From a virus, in the IMG/VR virus record IMGVR_UViG_3300028392_000029, positions 124,001-188,000 of that record: 64,000 bases of DNA. One strand, 5' to 3'. Every line of letters starts with the position of its first letter. The first letter of the stretch is position 1. The notes beneath the pieces were generated by a model that saw only the letters and a list, made by a program, of their open reading frames with translations, searched no databases and was not told the origin of the DNA. The translations under genes were made by a program, and so were the position numbers. This document shows positions 9,402 to 19,293 of the stretch, in pieces.

Positions 9402-11504
9402 ATGACGTATCAAGTAACCTACTCTGAGCCGAACAATCCTGCTAAAGCTCCAATTGTTGTAGCCGATCAAACCCTCAACACTCAAACTAGTATTACGTTT
9501 GTTGGTAAAAATTATGCAGGATACGGCCCAGTAATTGCAACAGACTTATTGCATCTATTAGAAAATTTTGCTAATAGTTCGCCACCCTCAAACCCAGTTC
9601 AAGGCCAGTTGTGGTATGATACCGCAGGCAGCATTAATACACTTAAAGTCTATGATGGTACTACTTGGGGCGCCGCTGGTTCGTTAAAAAAATCAGCGAC
9701 AGCTCCCGATGTTGCCAACAGCAGTCCTGGTGATTTGTGGTCTAACACAGATACAAGCCAATTATATCTATTTTCTGGATCAAACTGGTTATTAGTTGGC
9801 CCTCAATTCTCAACAGGAACTTTAACCGGTCCGATTGTTGATGAAATTATCGATGTGAACAATGAAACTTATTCGGTAATTTCTTTATATGCTAACAATT
9901 ATAGAATTGCTATAATCAGTAAAGATACATTTATACCTAAAGCATATATCGCAGGTTTTGCTAATATTAATCAGGGTATTAATTTAAGTACTACTGATAC
10001 AACAAGTTCTACATCTTTGTCAAGAATTTGGGGTACAGCAAGTTCTGCAGATGCATTACTAGTTAATAATACTGTAGTTCCGTCTTCTAGCTTCTTACGT
10101 AATGACCAAGTTAGCTTAACGAGTAACGCTATTAATATCAAGACTGACGCCGGTATCAGTCTAGGTAATAGTTTAAATTTTAATATTGGAGTTAACGGCA
10201 ATTCAACGGTATTTTATTCTAAGGGTAGTTCAAATAGTATCGAGTTTAATTTAAATAGTTCAATTTTAATTCATGTATCGCCTCTTGGAAAAATAGGAAT
10301 TGGTTTAAACAACATATCTCCAGCTTCTACACTTGATGTAGATGGCACTATAACAACCAGTGCCGGTTTAAATGATTTAGGAACTTCGGATATTAGCGAT
10401 ATAGCCGGCGCAAGCATAAAAACTTTAGGCGGACTGTCGGTATCTAAATCAACAAGTCTAGGTGATGATACTACAATAAGCGGCCAACTATATCTAAATT
10501 GGTTGCATGAAGGTCAGCCAGTAACTGGCCCAGCCCTACTTCCTTCAACAACTGGCATATATGATATTGGTTCAGCTAGTGCAACATTTAGAAATATCTA
10601 TGCACAATCGTTTGTTGGTAACTTTAATGGTGTGTTTACTGGACAGCTTACTGGGAGTATTAGCGGCGCCGCTGCCAAATTACAAAGCCCAACAAATTTT
10701 AGATTAACCGGTGACGTTTCTGCACCGGATGTGAGCTTTGATGGACAAACTCAGACTGGAGTTGCACTGTTTAATACATCTATTAGTCCTGGTATTATCA
10801 CATCTAAGGCTGCCGCCGATGATTCATCACTAACCGATCAATTTTTAGTTTATAGAGCTGGATCTGGTTTGTTAAGCATGACTAAACAAACTTTATTAAA
10901 TCACGTTGCTACTGTTCCTGTGGGCACATTATTTCCGTTTGCAGGTACAACCATACCCGACGGGTACTTGCTATGCGATGGCAGTGAGGTAAGGGTTTCA
11001 GAATATACCTTATTATTCCAAGTTATTGGGTATGTGTACAAACCTGCACAGCTATTGCAAGGTCTAGGAACATTTGGATTACCTGATATGAGAGGCAGAT
11101 TTGCATTGGGTCGTGACAACATGGATAATGGTATTACTGTACCTAGTAAAGATGGATCCGGAACACAAATTCAAACTGGCGGCGGATCAGCTAACAGAGT
11201 AACAGACATTACAGCAGACACGATTGGTACAGGCTTAGGAAGTCAAACTCAAACACTAGCATTAAACAATCTTCCGGATCACTTTCATAATTTAAGTAGT
11301 GGAAATGCCCAATATTATGCAGCCGGACTACCGGGCGCAGGCCCCGATCCAAATGCAGTTCCGGGACTAGGCTTGCCAACTACTAGTTCTGGGTCAGGAT
11401 ACCCCAGCAGTGGATCAGTTATAGCAAACTCATTGGGTGAAGGATTTTCAACAATGAACCCTTATGCAACAATTAATTACATAATCTTTACTGGTGCTTT
11501 ATAA
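9402..11504 (+). CDS. Tail fibre with C-terminal phage tail collar domain
   Basis: 700 residues. The N-terminal about 145 residues form a domain shared with the next two fibre genes; its core reads FVGKNYAGYG, then LLENFANS, then GQLWYDT. The middle is fibre-like beta sequence, with a TLDVDGTITTSAG motif also seen in the next gene. Around residues 505-570, VPVGTLFPFAG, then IPDGYLLCDGSEV and LPDMRGRFALGRD match the phage tail collar domain of T4 gp12 and many fibres, followed by LPDHFHNL. That domain normally sits at the receptor-binding tip. The stop overlaps the next start (TAATG). Confidence 0.85.
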   Translation: MTYQVTYSEPNNPAKAPIVVADQTLNTQTSITFVGKNYAGYGPVIATDLLHLLENFANSSPPSNPVQGQLWYDTAGSINTLKVYDGTTWGAAGSLKKSATAPDVANSSPGDLWSNTDTSQLYLFSGSNWLLVGPQFSTGTLTGPIVDEIIDVNNETYSVISLYANNYRIAIISKDTFIPKAYIAGFANINQGINLSTTDTTSSTSLSRIWGTASSADALLVNNTVVPSSSFLRNDQVSLTSNAINIKTDAGISLGNSLNFNIGVNGNSTVFYSKGSSNSIEFNLNSSILIHVSPLGKIGIGLNNISPASTLDVDGTITTSAGLNDLGTSDISDIAGASIKTLGGLSVSKSTSLGDDTTISGQLYLNWLHEGQPVTGPALLPSTTGIYDIGSASATFRNIYAQSFVGNFNGVFTGQLTGSISGAAAKLQSPTNFRLTGDVSAPDVSFDGQTQTGVALFNTSISPGIITSKAAADDSSLTDQFLVYRAGSGLLSMTKQTLLNHVATVPVGTLFPFAGTTIPDGYLLCDGSEVRVSEYTLLFQVIGYVYKPAQLLQGLGTFGLPDMRGRFALGRDNMDNGITVPSKDGSGTQIQTGGGSANRVTDITADTIGTGLGSQTQTLALNNLPDHFHNLSSGNAQYYAAGLPGAGPDPNAVPGLGLPTTSSGSGYPSSGSVIANSLGEGFSTMNPYATINYIIFTGAL

Positions 11505-13318
11505 TGAGTTACAATATATTAAAAACCAACGGCACAACATTAACTCAATTGATTGATGGTACGATTGACCAAACAACGACTGACTTAACTTTAATAGCAA
11601 AAAATGCTACAGGTTACGGAGTTTTTTTTAATGATAACTTTGTACATCTACTAGAAAATTTTGCTAATACTAGCCAACCAAACTATCCTATAACCGGACA
11701 ACTTTGGTTTGATACTAATGATAATCGATTAAAAATATACGACGGAGTACAGTTTAAAGTCACCGGCGGAACAACAGTATCTCCGACAGCTCCCAGTAGT
11801 CTAACAACCGGGGATATCTGGATAGATAGTTTACGCCAGCAACTGTATTTTAATGACGGTAACTCGACAAAATTAGCAGGCCCTATATACACTAATGCTC
11901 AGGGACAAACAGGATTTATTGTTGAAGATATAGTAGACACTAATAAAGTTAGCCATACAATCTGTTATCTCAAAGTTGCTAGTACGATACTTGGTATTTT
12001 TAGTAAAGACAGTTTTACACCACTTACAGCAATTACTGGATTTTCCGGAGCAATTACTTCTGGATTTAATGTCGGCAACAAGCCTGGAATATCGTTTAAT
12101 GTTCCAGTAAGTTCTTCAAGTGCATTAATCAGCCCAACTGGCACACTATTATCATCGTCAAATTTTGTAACAACAGTTGGTGATTCTTCAACCGTAGGCT
12201 CATTGACAATACAAAATAGTACGCCGTTGGTATTAGGACAAGCATCTAGTACTGAAATAAATGTTAACTACTCGTTATTTGAAATTAAATCAAATTCTAC
12301 AAATCAGAATTTTTCGCTTAACATGCTAAATTCAACGAGCCAAACTTCGGCATTATATGTTAATGCGTCTGGCAAGTATGTTGGTATATATACAACGGTC
12401 CCAACAGCAACTTTAGATGTAAATGGTAGTGTTAGAGTTCGTGGAGATTTAACGATTGAAGGCACCACTACTACTATTAATTCTGCAATAATTAATGTTA
12501 GTGATAAAACTATTATTCTAGCTAAGACAGCAAGCCCGTCAAATACTAGTGCTAACGGCGGCGGCTTAGAAATTGCTGCCGGTACAGATGTTAATAAAAC
12601 ATTTCTTTGGTATTCAGCTAATACTGCGTGGACAAGTTCAGAAAATCTAAGCCTAGCTTCGGGTAAAAGTTACAAAATTAACGGTATAGATGTTGTAACA
12701 GCAAATTCACTAGGCACAGCAATTACCAGTGCGCCTGGACTAACTAGTATTGGAACTCAAATATCATTCCAAGCTGGGTATATATCTCTCACTGGGTCAA
12801 CAATTTCATATCTAAATGCATCGGTTGCAAATGCTAATTTAACTTTGACACCAAAAGGAACTGGATCAGTTGACGTAAGTAATTCTAAAATAACCAGTGT
12901 TGCAACTCCTACAGTTAGCACTGATGCCGCATCTAAAGGATATGTCGATACTGCAATACAAAGTTCTCCGCTTGCAATATCGTTGACCACTACTGGTTTT
13001 ACAAATTTACAAATATCATCAGGTATTTTACCAAAGATTTTTCCAGCCAGTGAGCATCAAAATAACACAATAGCTAGAGTAGTATGTATAGATGCGGGTG
13101 CTACACAAAGTATCCCCGCAGGATCATTTGTGACCGGCGCAATATATACTGTTGCGGCACCGGGAACTACAAATTTTACAGCAATTGGAGCAGGAAATAA
13201 TACTAGCGGAACAGTATTTGTGGCATCAGGCCCGGGAGCCGGAAGCGGAACAGCAAACCCGTATGTCCGACAATTTCAGCTATCAGCTGGAATATGGACT
13301 TACCAGTCATATTCTTAA
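11504..13318 (+). CDS. Tail fibre paralogue
   Basis: 604 residues. The N-terminal domain is a paralogue of the genes on either side (LIAKNATGYGVFFNDNF, LLENFANTSQP, GQLWFDT). Around residues 295-320 ATLDVNGSVRVRGDLTIEG resembles the N-terminal part of chaperone-dependent fibre repeats in cyanophage-like fibres, followed by SDKTIILAKTASPS. There is no collar domain; the C-terminus is a Gly/Thr-rich beta segment ending in FQLSAGIWTYQSYS. A trimeric fibre is inferred. The start codon shares one base with the preceding stop. Confidence 0.75.
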   Translation: MSYNILKTNGTTLTQLIDGTIDQTTTDLTLIAKNATGYGVFFNDNFVHLLENFANTSQPNYPITGQLWFDTNDNRLKIYDGVQFKVTGGTTVSPTAPSSLTTGDIWIDSLRQQLYFNDGNSTKLAGPIYTNAQGQTGFIVEDIVDTNKVSHTICYLKVASTILGIFSKDSFTPLTAITGFSGAITSGFNVGNKPGISFNVPVSSSSALISPTGTLLSSSNFVTTVGDSSTVGSLTIQNSTPLVLGQASSTEINVNYSLFEIKSNSTNQNFSLNMLNSTSQTSALYVNASGKYVGIYTTVPTATLDVNGSVRVRGDLTIEGTTTTINSAIINVSDKTIILAKTASPSNTSANGGGLEIAAGTDVNKTFLWYSANTAWTSSENLSLASGKSYKINGIDVVTANSLGTAITSAPGLTSIGTQISFQAGYISLTGSTISYLNASVANANLTLTPKGTGSVDVSNSKITSVATPTVSTDAASKGYVDTAIQSSPLAISLTTTGFTNLQISSGILPKIFPASEHQNNTIARVVCIDAGATQSIPAGSFVTGAIYTVAAPGTTNFTAIGAGNNTSGTVFVASGPGAGSGTANPYVRQFQLSAGIWTYQSYS

Positions 13319-13329
13319 ACCAAAACTAG

Positions 13330-13337
13330 CATAAATA
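13330..13337 (+). promoter_or_regulatory. T4-late-like promoter box (CATAAATA)
   Basis: CATAAATA sits 22 nt before the ATG at 13360, inside a 41-nt gap. Spacing and sequence match the box upstream of 8790. An AAGGAACGAG ribosome-binding site follows it. Confidence 0.55.
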
Positions 13338-13359
13338 CTACGAATAAGGAACGAGCCAG

Positions 13360-14838
13360 ATGTCATATACAATAACAAGATATAACGGTAATCAAATTGC
13401 TGTTATTGCCGACGGCACAATAGATGCTACTCTTGATCTGAAATTAATCGGCAAAAATTATGCTGGATACGGATCAATTCAGAATGAAAATTTTGTATAT
13501 CTATTAGAAAATTTTGCTAATACTACACAGCCTCCTAAGCCATTACCAGGACAAATTTGGTTTGACAGCGGAAAAAGCAAGTTAAAATTTTACGACGGCA
13601 CAAAATTCCGTACAACAGGTGGTGCAGAAATTGGCGGAACTGCTCCTTCAGGATTAACACAGGGTGATTTTTGGTACGATACTAATAATAATCAGTTATA
13701 TGCGTGGAACGGCACTACATTTACATTGATTGGTCCTCAAGGTGTTGCAGGCGCAGGTACAACACAAATGCGCTCTATCAGTCTAAAAGACAGTTTCGGT
13801 GTGTCTCATCCAGTAATCCAGGGTGTTGATAACGGCCAGGTTATATTTACAATTAGTGCAGATAGTGATTTTATTTTAGATAACACTCAAAACGCAATCA
13901 CAGGCTTTACTACAATTCACCAAGGTATTACATTAGTTTATACTAACAATAATGCGGCTCCGGGTGTAACATCAAGTGCTCACAGATTTTACGGAACAGC
14001 TACAAATGCTGACCAATTAGGCGGATTGCCAGTATCAGCATTTGTACAAACAGGTAGCGCGGCATTTAGTACACAGGTTAACTTTGCCGATGTAGGATAT
14101 ACCGTTGGTAATCCTATTGCTAGGTTAGTTGTTTTTAACCAGTCAGCAACAACTCCTACTATTAGAAATCAATCAAACAACACAATTGTATTTCAAACTA
14201 CCGTTTCAGCGGCAACAAAAACTCCACTTCAATTAGTAGGCAGTGACATGTTACCGGGTACAACACTGACAAACAATATAGGAAGTCCGTCTTTACAGTG
14301 GAATCAAATTTATGCTAGTTATATTAACGGCACATCATCTCAAGCAGATGCGCTTAATGTAGGTGGAGTTTATAGAACAGCTAGTATTGCTTCAAGCCCT
14401 AATACTGTTGTAGCTCGTGACGGCAGCTCAAATATTGCCGCAAACTTATTTCAAGGAATTGCATCTAGTGCTAACTACGCTGACTTGGCAGAGAAATATT
14501 TAACCGATGTTGAATTAACACCGGGTACAGTGGTAAAAGTTGGTGGCTCAGCTGAAGTATCAACAGCCACTCTTGGTGATCGAGCAATAGGTGTGATATC
14601 TACAAATCCAGCTTACATGATGAATAGTGAATTAGAAGGTGGCACATATGTTGCACTAAAAGGTCGAGTACCTTGCAAGGTAGTTGGGCCTGTCGCCAAA
14701 GGCGATCGATTAATAGCATACGGACAAGGGCGTGCAGTTACCTCGATACAGGCGAACGGGGATGTATTTGCAATAGCTCTTGAGGACTTTGATACTGTAA
14801 GGGGTGTTGAAGGTGTAATTGAAGTTGTAGTACTATAA
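13360..14838 (+). CDS. Tail fibre paralogue with C-terminal ADLAEKY domain
   Basis: 492 residues. It has the same N-terminal domain as the two preceding fibres (LIGKNYAGYG, LLENFANTTQPPKPLPGQIW). The C-terminal about 120 residues start with SANYADLAEKYLTDVEL and continue through GDRAIGVISTNPAYMMNSEL and KGRVPCKVVGPVAKGDRLIA. This module recurs at the ends of fibres from T4-like marine phages and resembles self-processing or intramolecular-chaperone domains; that is family knowledge, and I cannot see a defined protease active site. It has its own late-type promoter box and a good ribosome-binding site. Confidence 0.8.
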   Translation: MSYTITRYNGNQIAVIADGTIDATLDLKLIGKNYAGYGSIQNENFVYLLENFANTTQPPKPLPGQIWFDSGKSKLKFYDGTKFRTTGGAEIGGTAPSGLTQGDFWYDTNNNQLYAWNGTTFTLIGPQGVAGAGTTQMRSISLKDSFGVSHPVIQGVDNGQVIFTISADSDFILDNTQNAITGFTTIHQGITLVYTNNNAAPGVTSSAHRFYGTATNADQLGGLPVSAFVQTGSAAFSTQVNFADVGYTVGNPIARLVVFNQSATTPTIRNQSNNTIVFQTTVSAATKTPLQLVGSDMLPGTTLTNNIGSPSLQWNQIYASYINGTSSQADALNVGGVYRTASIASSPNTVVARDGSSNIAANLFQGIASSANYADLAEKYLTDVELTPGTVVKVGGSAEVSTATLGDRAIGVISTNPAYMMNSELEGGTYVALKGRVPCKVVGPVAKGDRLIAYGQGRAVTSIQANGDVFAIALEDFDTVRGVEGVIEVVVL

Positions 14839-14847
14839 GGAATAACA

Positions 14848-15750
14848 ATGTCTGGTCAAAATACATCAATCCTAGCCACTGATTATAATACTATACAGTC
14901 AAAAATTGCTACGGTTCTAGGAGTTGGTTCCGGCACTAGCGGATACGGTCAACCAGTCACTAGTATCCAAGTAACACAAGGTACTCCGATCCTAGTAAGT
15001 CAGTGGACTGCATTGCGAAATGATTTGCTAAAGGCACGTAATCATCAAACAACAACAGACCAAAGCGGACAACTTACTGTTATTACAAATACTACCCAGG
15101 TAAAAGAGTCAGACAGAGCCGCTTACGATTCAATGGCTGAGCTAATTATTGTAAACAAGCTGATAACTCCACCGAGCGGGCAAGGCACATTAGCTGATGT
15201 TGCTACCAGCAGTAGAACTAGTGCATGGAACGGTACTATTAGTCATGTAGTAACTGCAACCTTTCCTAATTATGATTCCGCAAGGGCATTTTTTAACAGC
15301 GGCGGCAATTTTCAATTCTCCGGTAGCCAAAGCGGCGGATCAAATACTGCAATCGGCAGTAAAAATGACTCGTGGAATAAAATGCTGTCTAACATGGGTA
15401 CTATTACCTTTGACTACGGCAGTACTTCTGATGCAGGAACTACTCCGGGAACAGTGGCCAGTAGTATCGGGTACTATCAGCTGACCACAGTAAACCAATT
15501 GATTTTTACAAAAAGCACTGAGAATAGTTCATACTCTCCAAATCAGTACGATATTTCTGCTAAAATAAATGCGGCAGGATCAGTGATAACTTTTACCATA
15601 CATTTTGCAGACCTATCCGGACAACCAAATGCACCGTATGGTACCGACGAAAACGTTGACGGAACTTTGATCAGCCAAGTCCAGGCATACTATGCTACTG
15701 GAACCAATGTAGCAGTTTCTTTACCTGCTGTATCGTCAGTTGGTCCTTAA
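14848..15750 (+). CDS. Conserved phage virion-like protein
   Basis: 300 residues, beginning MSGQNTSILATDYNTIQSKI, followed by a Gly/Ser-rich YGQPV segment. It resembles structural proteins that close fibre clusters in T4-like environmental phages. No enzymatic motif. An AAGGAA site lies 5 nt upstream. It is the last gene of the fibre run, ending 70 nt before the next. Confidence 0.6.
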   Translation: MSGQNTSILATDYNTIQSKIATVLGVGSGTSGYGQPVTSIQVTQGTPILVSQWTALRNDLLKARNHQTTTDQSGQLTVITNTTQVKESDRAAYDSMAELIIVNKLITPPSGQGTLADVATSSRTSAWNGTISHVVTATFPNYDSARAFFNSGGNFQFSGSQSGGSNTAIGSKNDSWNKMLSNMGTITFDYGSTSDAGTTPGTVASSIGYYQLTTVNQLIFTKSTENSSYSPNQYDISAKINAAGSVITFTIHFADLSGQPNAPYGTDENVDGTLISQVQAYYATGTNVAVSLPAVSSVGP

Positions 15751-15790
15751 TCAGGACTGCACTCCACGCTTCACTCAACATGATAACTAA

Positions 15791-15811
15791 CATAGTGTAC
15801 AATACACTATG
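15791..15811 (+). repeat. Perfect 9-bp inverted repeat before the glycosyltransferase block
   Basis: CATAGTGTA-CAA-TACACTATG is a perfect 9-bp stem with a 3-nt spacer, ending at the first base of the GGAG ribosome-binding site of the next gene. There is no T-run, so it is not a typical terminator. It contains TACAAT, a possible weak -10, without a clear -35. It may be an operator, or an RNA hairpin affecting access to the GGAG. Confidence 0.5.
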
Positions 15812-15820
15812 GAGTCGTCT

Positions 15821-16171
15821 ATGGATGAAAGAATCGAAAAAGCATTTAACGTTGCTAATTATATGGCAACTCTGTCTAATCAGCGCAAGGTCGCATTAGA
15901 AGAATTTAATCAAAAATTATTGTTTTACATAAATGGTGCAACATTTTTAATTACACTAGAGTTAATTAATTTTACAAAAATGTCACTAGATCTCGGACGT
16001 AATAGTGATGTTCCGTTTTTGGACATAAACAATTTACCTGTTAATATCGTTGATGTTACAGAATTTTTTACAACTATCACTGATCAGTATTTTGAAGCGT
16101 TAAACGAGTATTCAGTTAAGTTTAACGAAATTAAATCTAAAAGAAAAATTTCGGATATCGTTGAACTATGA
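15821..16171 (+). CDS. Hypothetical protein
   Basis: 116 residues from the ATG at 15821. That start is chosen because GGAG at 15811-15814 sits 6 nt before it, whereas the ATG at 15809 has no ribosome-binding site. The sequence is acidic/hydrophobic and probably mostly helical (MDERIEKAFNVANYMATLS). Not recognised. Its stop overlaps the next start by 4 nt (ATGA), so it is probably translated together with the glycosyltransferases. Confidence 0.55.
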   Translation: MDERIEKAFNVANYMATLSNQRKVALEEFNQKLLFYINGATFLITLELINFTKMSLDLGRNSDVPFLDINNLPVNIVDVTEFFTTITDQYFEALNEYSVKFNEIKSKRKISDIVEL

Positions 16172-17013
16172 AAGGTGCAGTAATATTTGCTCAAAATAAT
16201 AGCAAAATTGATTACATCAAAATGGCAGTATATTCTGCTTCTAAAGTTATTGAACATTTAGATATTCCGGTATCAGTTGTAACTGACGACAAAAACTTTT
16301 TGCTATCTAAATATCCGGATAATCCTTTTGATCAAATTATTGAAATTCCTAAAGATAGTTCGACCCAGGTAAAAAAATTCAGCGACGGAGCACTAGCATC
16401 GACTATGCTAGAATGGAAAAATTCCTCAAGAGGACAAATTTATAATTTATCTCCGTATGAAAAAACTCTAGTAATCGACAGCGATTATATTATAAATTCT
16501 AGCATACTAAAACCTGCTCTTGACAACGATCAAGATTTACAATTATATAAAAGTTCCTTCGACTTAGCTGGATGGAAACGTTCAAATGAATTTGATAGAA
16601 TAACACAATACAGTATTCCTTTTTACTGGGCTACGGTATTTGTATTTCAAAAAAACGTATTTACAGAAGCATTCTTTAATATTGTTGCGTATATAAAATC
16701 AAATTGGCATTACTATAGAATGTTGTACAATATTGAATCTAATAATTTTAGAAATGATTTTGCATTTAGTATTGCAATCCATATTATGAATGGAAGCACA
16801 AATGGTACATTTGCAACTAATCTTCCGGGAACAATGGTATACACTTTGGATAAAGATGTGCTAGTTAGCACTGATGCAAATAAGATGAAATTTTTAGTTG
16901 AAAAGAAAAATCATCTTGGAGAATATACACTTGTTAAAACTCATGGCCTTGATGTCCATGTAATGAATAAATCAAGTCTAACTAGATTTATTGATGGAGG
17001 TTCTGGTGTCTAA
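16168..17013 (+). CDS. Putative GT-A glycosyltransferase
   Basis: 281 residues. The N-terminus MKGAVIFAQNNSKIDYIKMA and the following VSVVTDD resemble the nucleotide-binding start of GT-A enzymes, and VIDSDYI (residues about 108-114) is a DxD-type metal-binding motif. It is a paralogue of the next gene. Probably transfers sugar from a nucleotide-sugar donor; the acceptor (fibre protein, DNA or host glycan) is unknown. It overlaps the next start by 8 nt. Confidence 0.6.
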   Translation: MKGAVIFAQNNSKIDYIKMAVYSASKVIEHLDIPVSVVTDDKNFLLSKYPDNPFDQIIEIPKDSSTQVKKFSDGALASTMLEWKNSSRGQIYNLSPYEKTLVIDSDYIINSSILKPALDNDQDLQLYKSSFDLAGWKRSNEFDRITQYSIPFYWATVFVFQKNVFTEAFFNIVAYIKSNWHYYRMLYNIESNNFRNDFAFSIAIHIMNGSTNGTFATNLPGTMVYTLDKDVLVSTDANKMKFLVEKKNHLGEYTLVKTHGLDVHVMNKSSLTRFIDGGSGV

Positions 17014-17845
17014 GGGATTTTTAGTACTAGCTCAAAATACTGATACTGTTGACTATGTACAACAGGCTTACGCATTGGCCCTATCAATTAAGTATAGTCA
17101 AACAGATATAACGGCAATATCAATTGCAACCAACGATCCAGTTCCTAAAAAATATCAAAAAGTATTTGATCAAATAATCCCAATACCTTGGGTAGATGAT
17201 ACTGCTACTAGATTTCGAAGTGAAAACCGTTGGAAACTGTTTCATATAAGTCCCTATGAAGAAACAATTGTATTAGATACTGACATGCTACTATTAGGCG
17301 ATATTAAATCCTGGTGGGATTTTTGCAGTAATTTTGACTTACAGTTTTGTTCACAAATAACTAATTACAAACTAGATACAGTAGTTGATACTTATCACAG
17401 GAAAGCGTTCATTGCCAATGGATTGCCTAGTCCATATTTTGCGTTACATTATTTTAAAAAAACAGAACTAGCATTAAATTTTTATAAAACATTAGAATTT
17501 GTAGTGAATAATTGGGAACTATGCTATGGCAAATTTGCTCCTAAGGAATACCAAAATTGGTTAAGCATGGATCTAGCTTCAGCAATTGCCATTGATATGC
17601 TTGGCATATCTGAACAAGTAATTAATAATAAAAACCCAATGGAGTTTGCACATATGAAAACACCAATACAGGGAATAATACCTATACCTAAAAGTTGGCA
17701 GGACGTTGTTACATGTTATTTAAATAATAACGGTGAGCTAATTGTTGGAAACATCAAACAAAATAAATTGTTTCATTATGTAGAAAAAGACTTTATTGAT
17801 AATCGCATGTTATCTAAATTATCGGGATTAGTGTATGGTTCGTAA
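17006..17845 (+). CDS. Putative GT-A glycosyltransferase (paralogue)
   Basis: 279 residues from a GTG at 17006. That start is preferred because GGAGG lies 5 nt upstream and the resulting N-terminus (MSKGFLVLAQNTDTVDYVQQ) aligns with the preceding paralogue; an in-frame TTG/ATG pair at 16991-16996 lacks a site. VLDTDMLLL is the DxD motif. RSENRWKLFHISPYEETIVL aligns with the neighbour's NLSPYEKTLVI segment. Donor and acceptor unknown. Confidence 0.65.
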   Translation: MSKGFLVLAQNTDTVDYVQQAYALALSIKYSQTDITAISIATNDPVPKKYQKVFDQIIPIPWVDDTATRFRSENRWKLFHISPYEETIVLDTDMLLLGDIKSWWDFCSNFDLQFCSQITNYKLDTVVDTYHRKAFIANGLPSPYFALHYFKKTELALNFYKTLEFVVNNWELCYGKFAPKEYQNWLSMDLASAIAIDMLGISEQVINNKNPMEFAHMKTPIQGIIPIPKSWQDVVTCYLNNNGELIVGNIKQNKLFHYVEKDFIDNRMLSKLSGLVYGS

Positions 17846-18410
17846 GTACAAAGCTCCTGTGCCTAAATTTTACTTGCATTATGATAAATCTACCGGCAGG
17901 ATTTTTTCAGCGTCAAACGAAAAACAAAATGAGAATTTCCTTGAAGTACCTCAAGCCGAATATAACGATTTTATAACAGGTAAGAAAAAGTTTTTTGACT
18001 ATATTATTGGCAATATAAAAGTTCCAGGCAAGCGAGCTTACACTGGATTAATACCAAAAGCTGATCATACTGTTGTATCTAGAAACAGTGTATTAGAATG
18101 GATTATAGATGCTCCTAATAAATCAACTGATTTAACAGTAACATGGGATAAAAATCGTTGGGGATTTAGTTTATCGGACAAGTGTAAAAAATCTATAGGA
18201 ACTGATCCGATTGCTAATTTAGTTTTTTTTGTTATGTTAGAAAACAATTTTAATTTTTTAATTAGAACTATTGTATTAGATTCTAAACAATTATTAGAAC
18301 AGCCTATAGTAAATATTGCATTTGACACTAAATTTGAAAATGATATAAAACTGATTACGATTGCATCAAAGGCAGTCTTTGATTCGTATGGATTATTAAT
18401 TAATGATTAA
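17835..18410 (+). CDS. Hypothetical protein in glycosyltransferase operon
   Basis: 191 residues, no recognised domain. Start MVRKYKAPVPKFYLHYDKST; Lys-rich, with a beta-like C-terminal half. It overlaps the previous gene by 11 nt and the next by 8 nt, so it belongs to the same translation unit as the four glycosyltransferase-like genes. Confidence 0.55.
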   Translation: MVRKYKAPVPKFYLHYDKSTGRIFSASNEKQNENFLEVPQAEYNDFITGKKKFFDYIIGNIKVPGKRAYTGLIPKADHTVVSRNSVLEWIIDAPNKSTDLTVTWDKNRWGFSLSDKCKKSIGTDPIANLVFFVMLENNFNFLIRTIVLDSKQLLEQPIVNIAFDTKFENDIKLITIASKAVFDSYGLLIND

Positions 18411-19293
18411 AATTATAGAACAAGATATTATTTTTCTCAGCTATGATGAACCTAATGCTGAAAAAAACTATGCCGATTTGTTGACCAAAGCACCTTGGGC
18501 AAAGCGTGTACACGGAGTAAAAGGCAGTGATGCCGCACACAAAGCCTGCGCCGCGTTGAGTGAGACTGAATACTTTGTTACTGTAGATGCAGATAATATA
18601 ATAGATCCTAAGTTTTTAGAAGTTGAAATTGATTTAGAAAAGTTAGGATTAACTAATAAAAATGTGTTTAGCTGGTGCGGGCGAGTTCATGTTAACGGAC
18701 TTATGTACGGCAATGGCGGGCTTAAATTATGGACACGTGAGTTTGTCAATAATATGCGCACACACGAAAATAGTGATCCTACTGATGTCAAGGGATTAGT
18801 TGAATTCTGCTTTGATGACTTGTATGTACAATTTAATGAAAACTACAGCGAGAGTTTTACTAATGCCACTCCGTTCCAGGCATGGAGAGCAGGATTCAGA
18901 GAAGGTGTAAAAATGTGCTTATTGCAGGGTGCAAAAGCTAACCATTTAAAAGACATCTGGTGGCAAAATTATCACAGATTATTAATTTGGTGTAATGTAG
19001 GCGCTGATGTAAAAAATGGGCTGTGGAGTATGTACGGTGCTAGAGAAGGATGCTATCGTACCATGTGTACTGATTGGGATTATGCTAATGTTAGAGATTT
19101 CGAGTGGCTCACATCTGAGTGGGAAACTACGTACAGTAAAATTACCGACAAAATGTTGCCTTATGAAATAATGGGAATTGGCGAAACTTTAAAACATGAA
19201 TACAATTTAGAAATGTCTGATTTAGATAGCGACAGCAGTAAATTTTTTAAATTAGTTTACAGCAACATCCCAAGGAACTTAAGGCGACTATAA
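18403..19293 (+). CDS. Putative glycosyltransferase of T4-like phages
   Basis: 296 residues. DIIFLSYDEPNAEKNYADL at the start and FVTVDADNIID (DxD-type, about residues 58-68) fit a GT-A fold; NGLMYGNGGLKLWTRE and TPFQAWRAGFREGVKM are conserved with the next gene. Proteins of this kind occur in T4-like environmental phages. The C-terminal part contains several Trp/Cys residues. Acceptor unknown. Confidence 0.6.
   Translation: MIKIIEQDIIFLSYDEPNAEKNYADLLTKAPWAKRVHGVKGSDAAHKACAALSETEYFVTVDADNIIDPKFLEVEIDLEKLGLTNKNVFSWCGRVHVNGLMYGNGGLKLWTREFVNNMRTHENSDPTDVKGLVEFCFDDLYVQFNENYSESFTNATPFQAWRAGFREGVKMCLLQGAKANHLKDIWWQNYHRLLIWCNVGADVKNGLWSMYGAREGCYRTMCTDWDYANVRDFEWLTSEWETTYSKITDKMLPYEIMGIGETLKHEYNLEMSDLDSDSSKFFKLVYSNIPRNLRRL

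Noticed and set aside
13152-13334. 60-aa frame at the end of a fibre gene
   Set aside because: Lies inside the fibre frame and lacks a ribosome-binding site.
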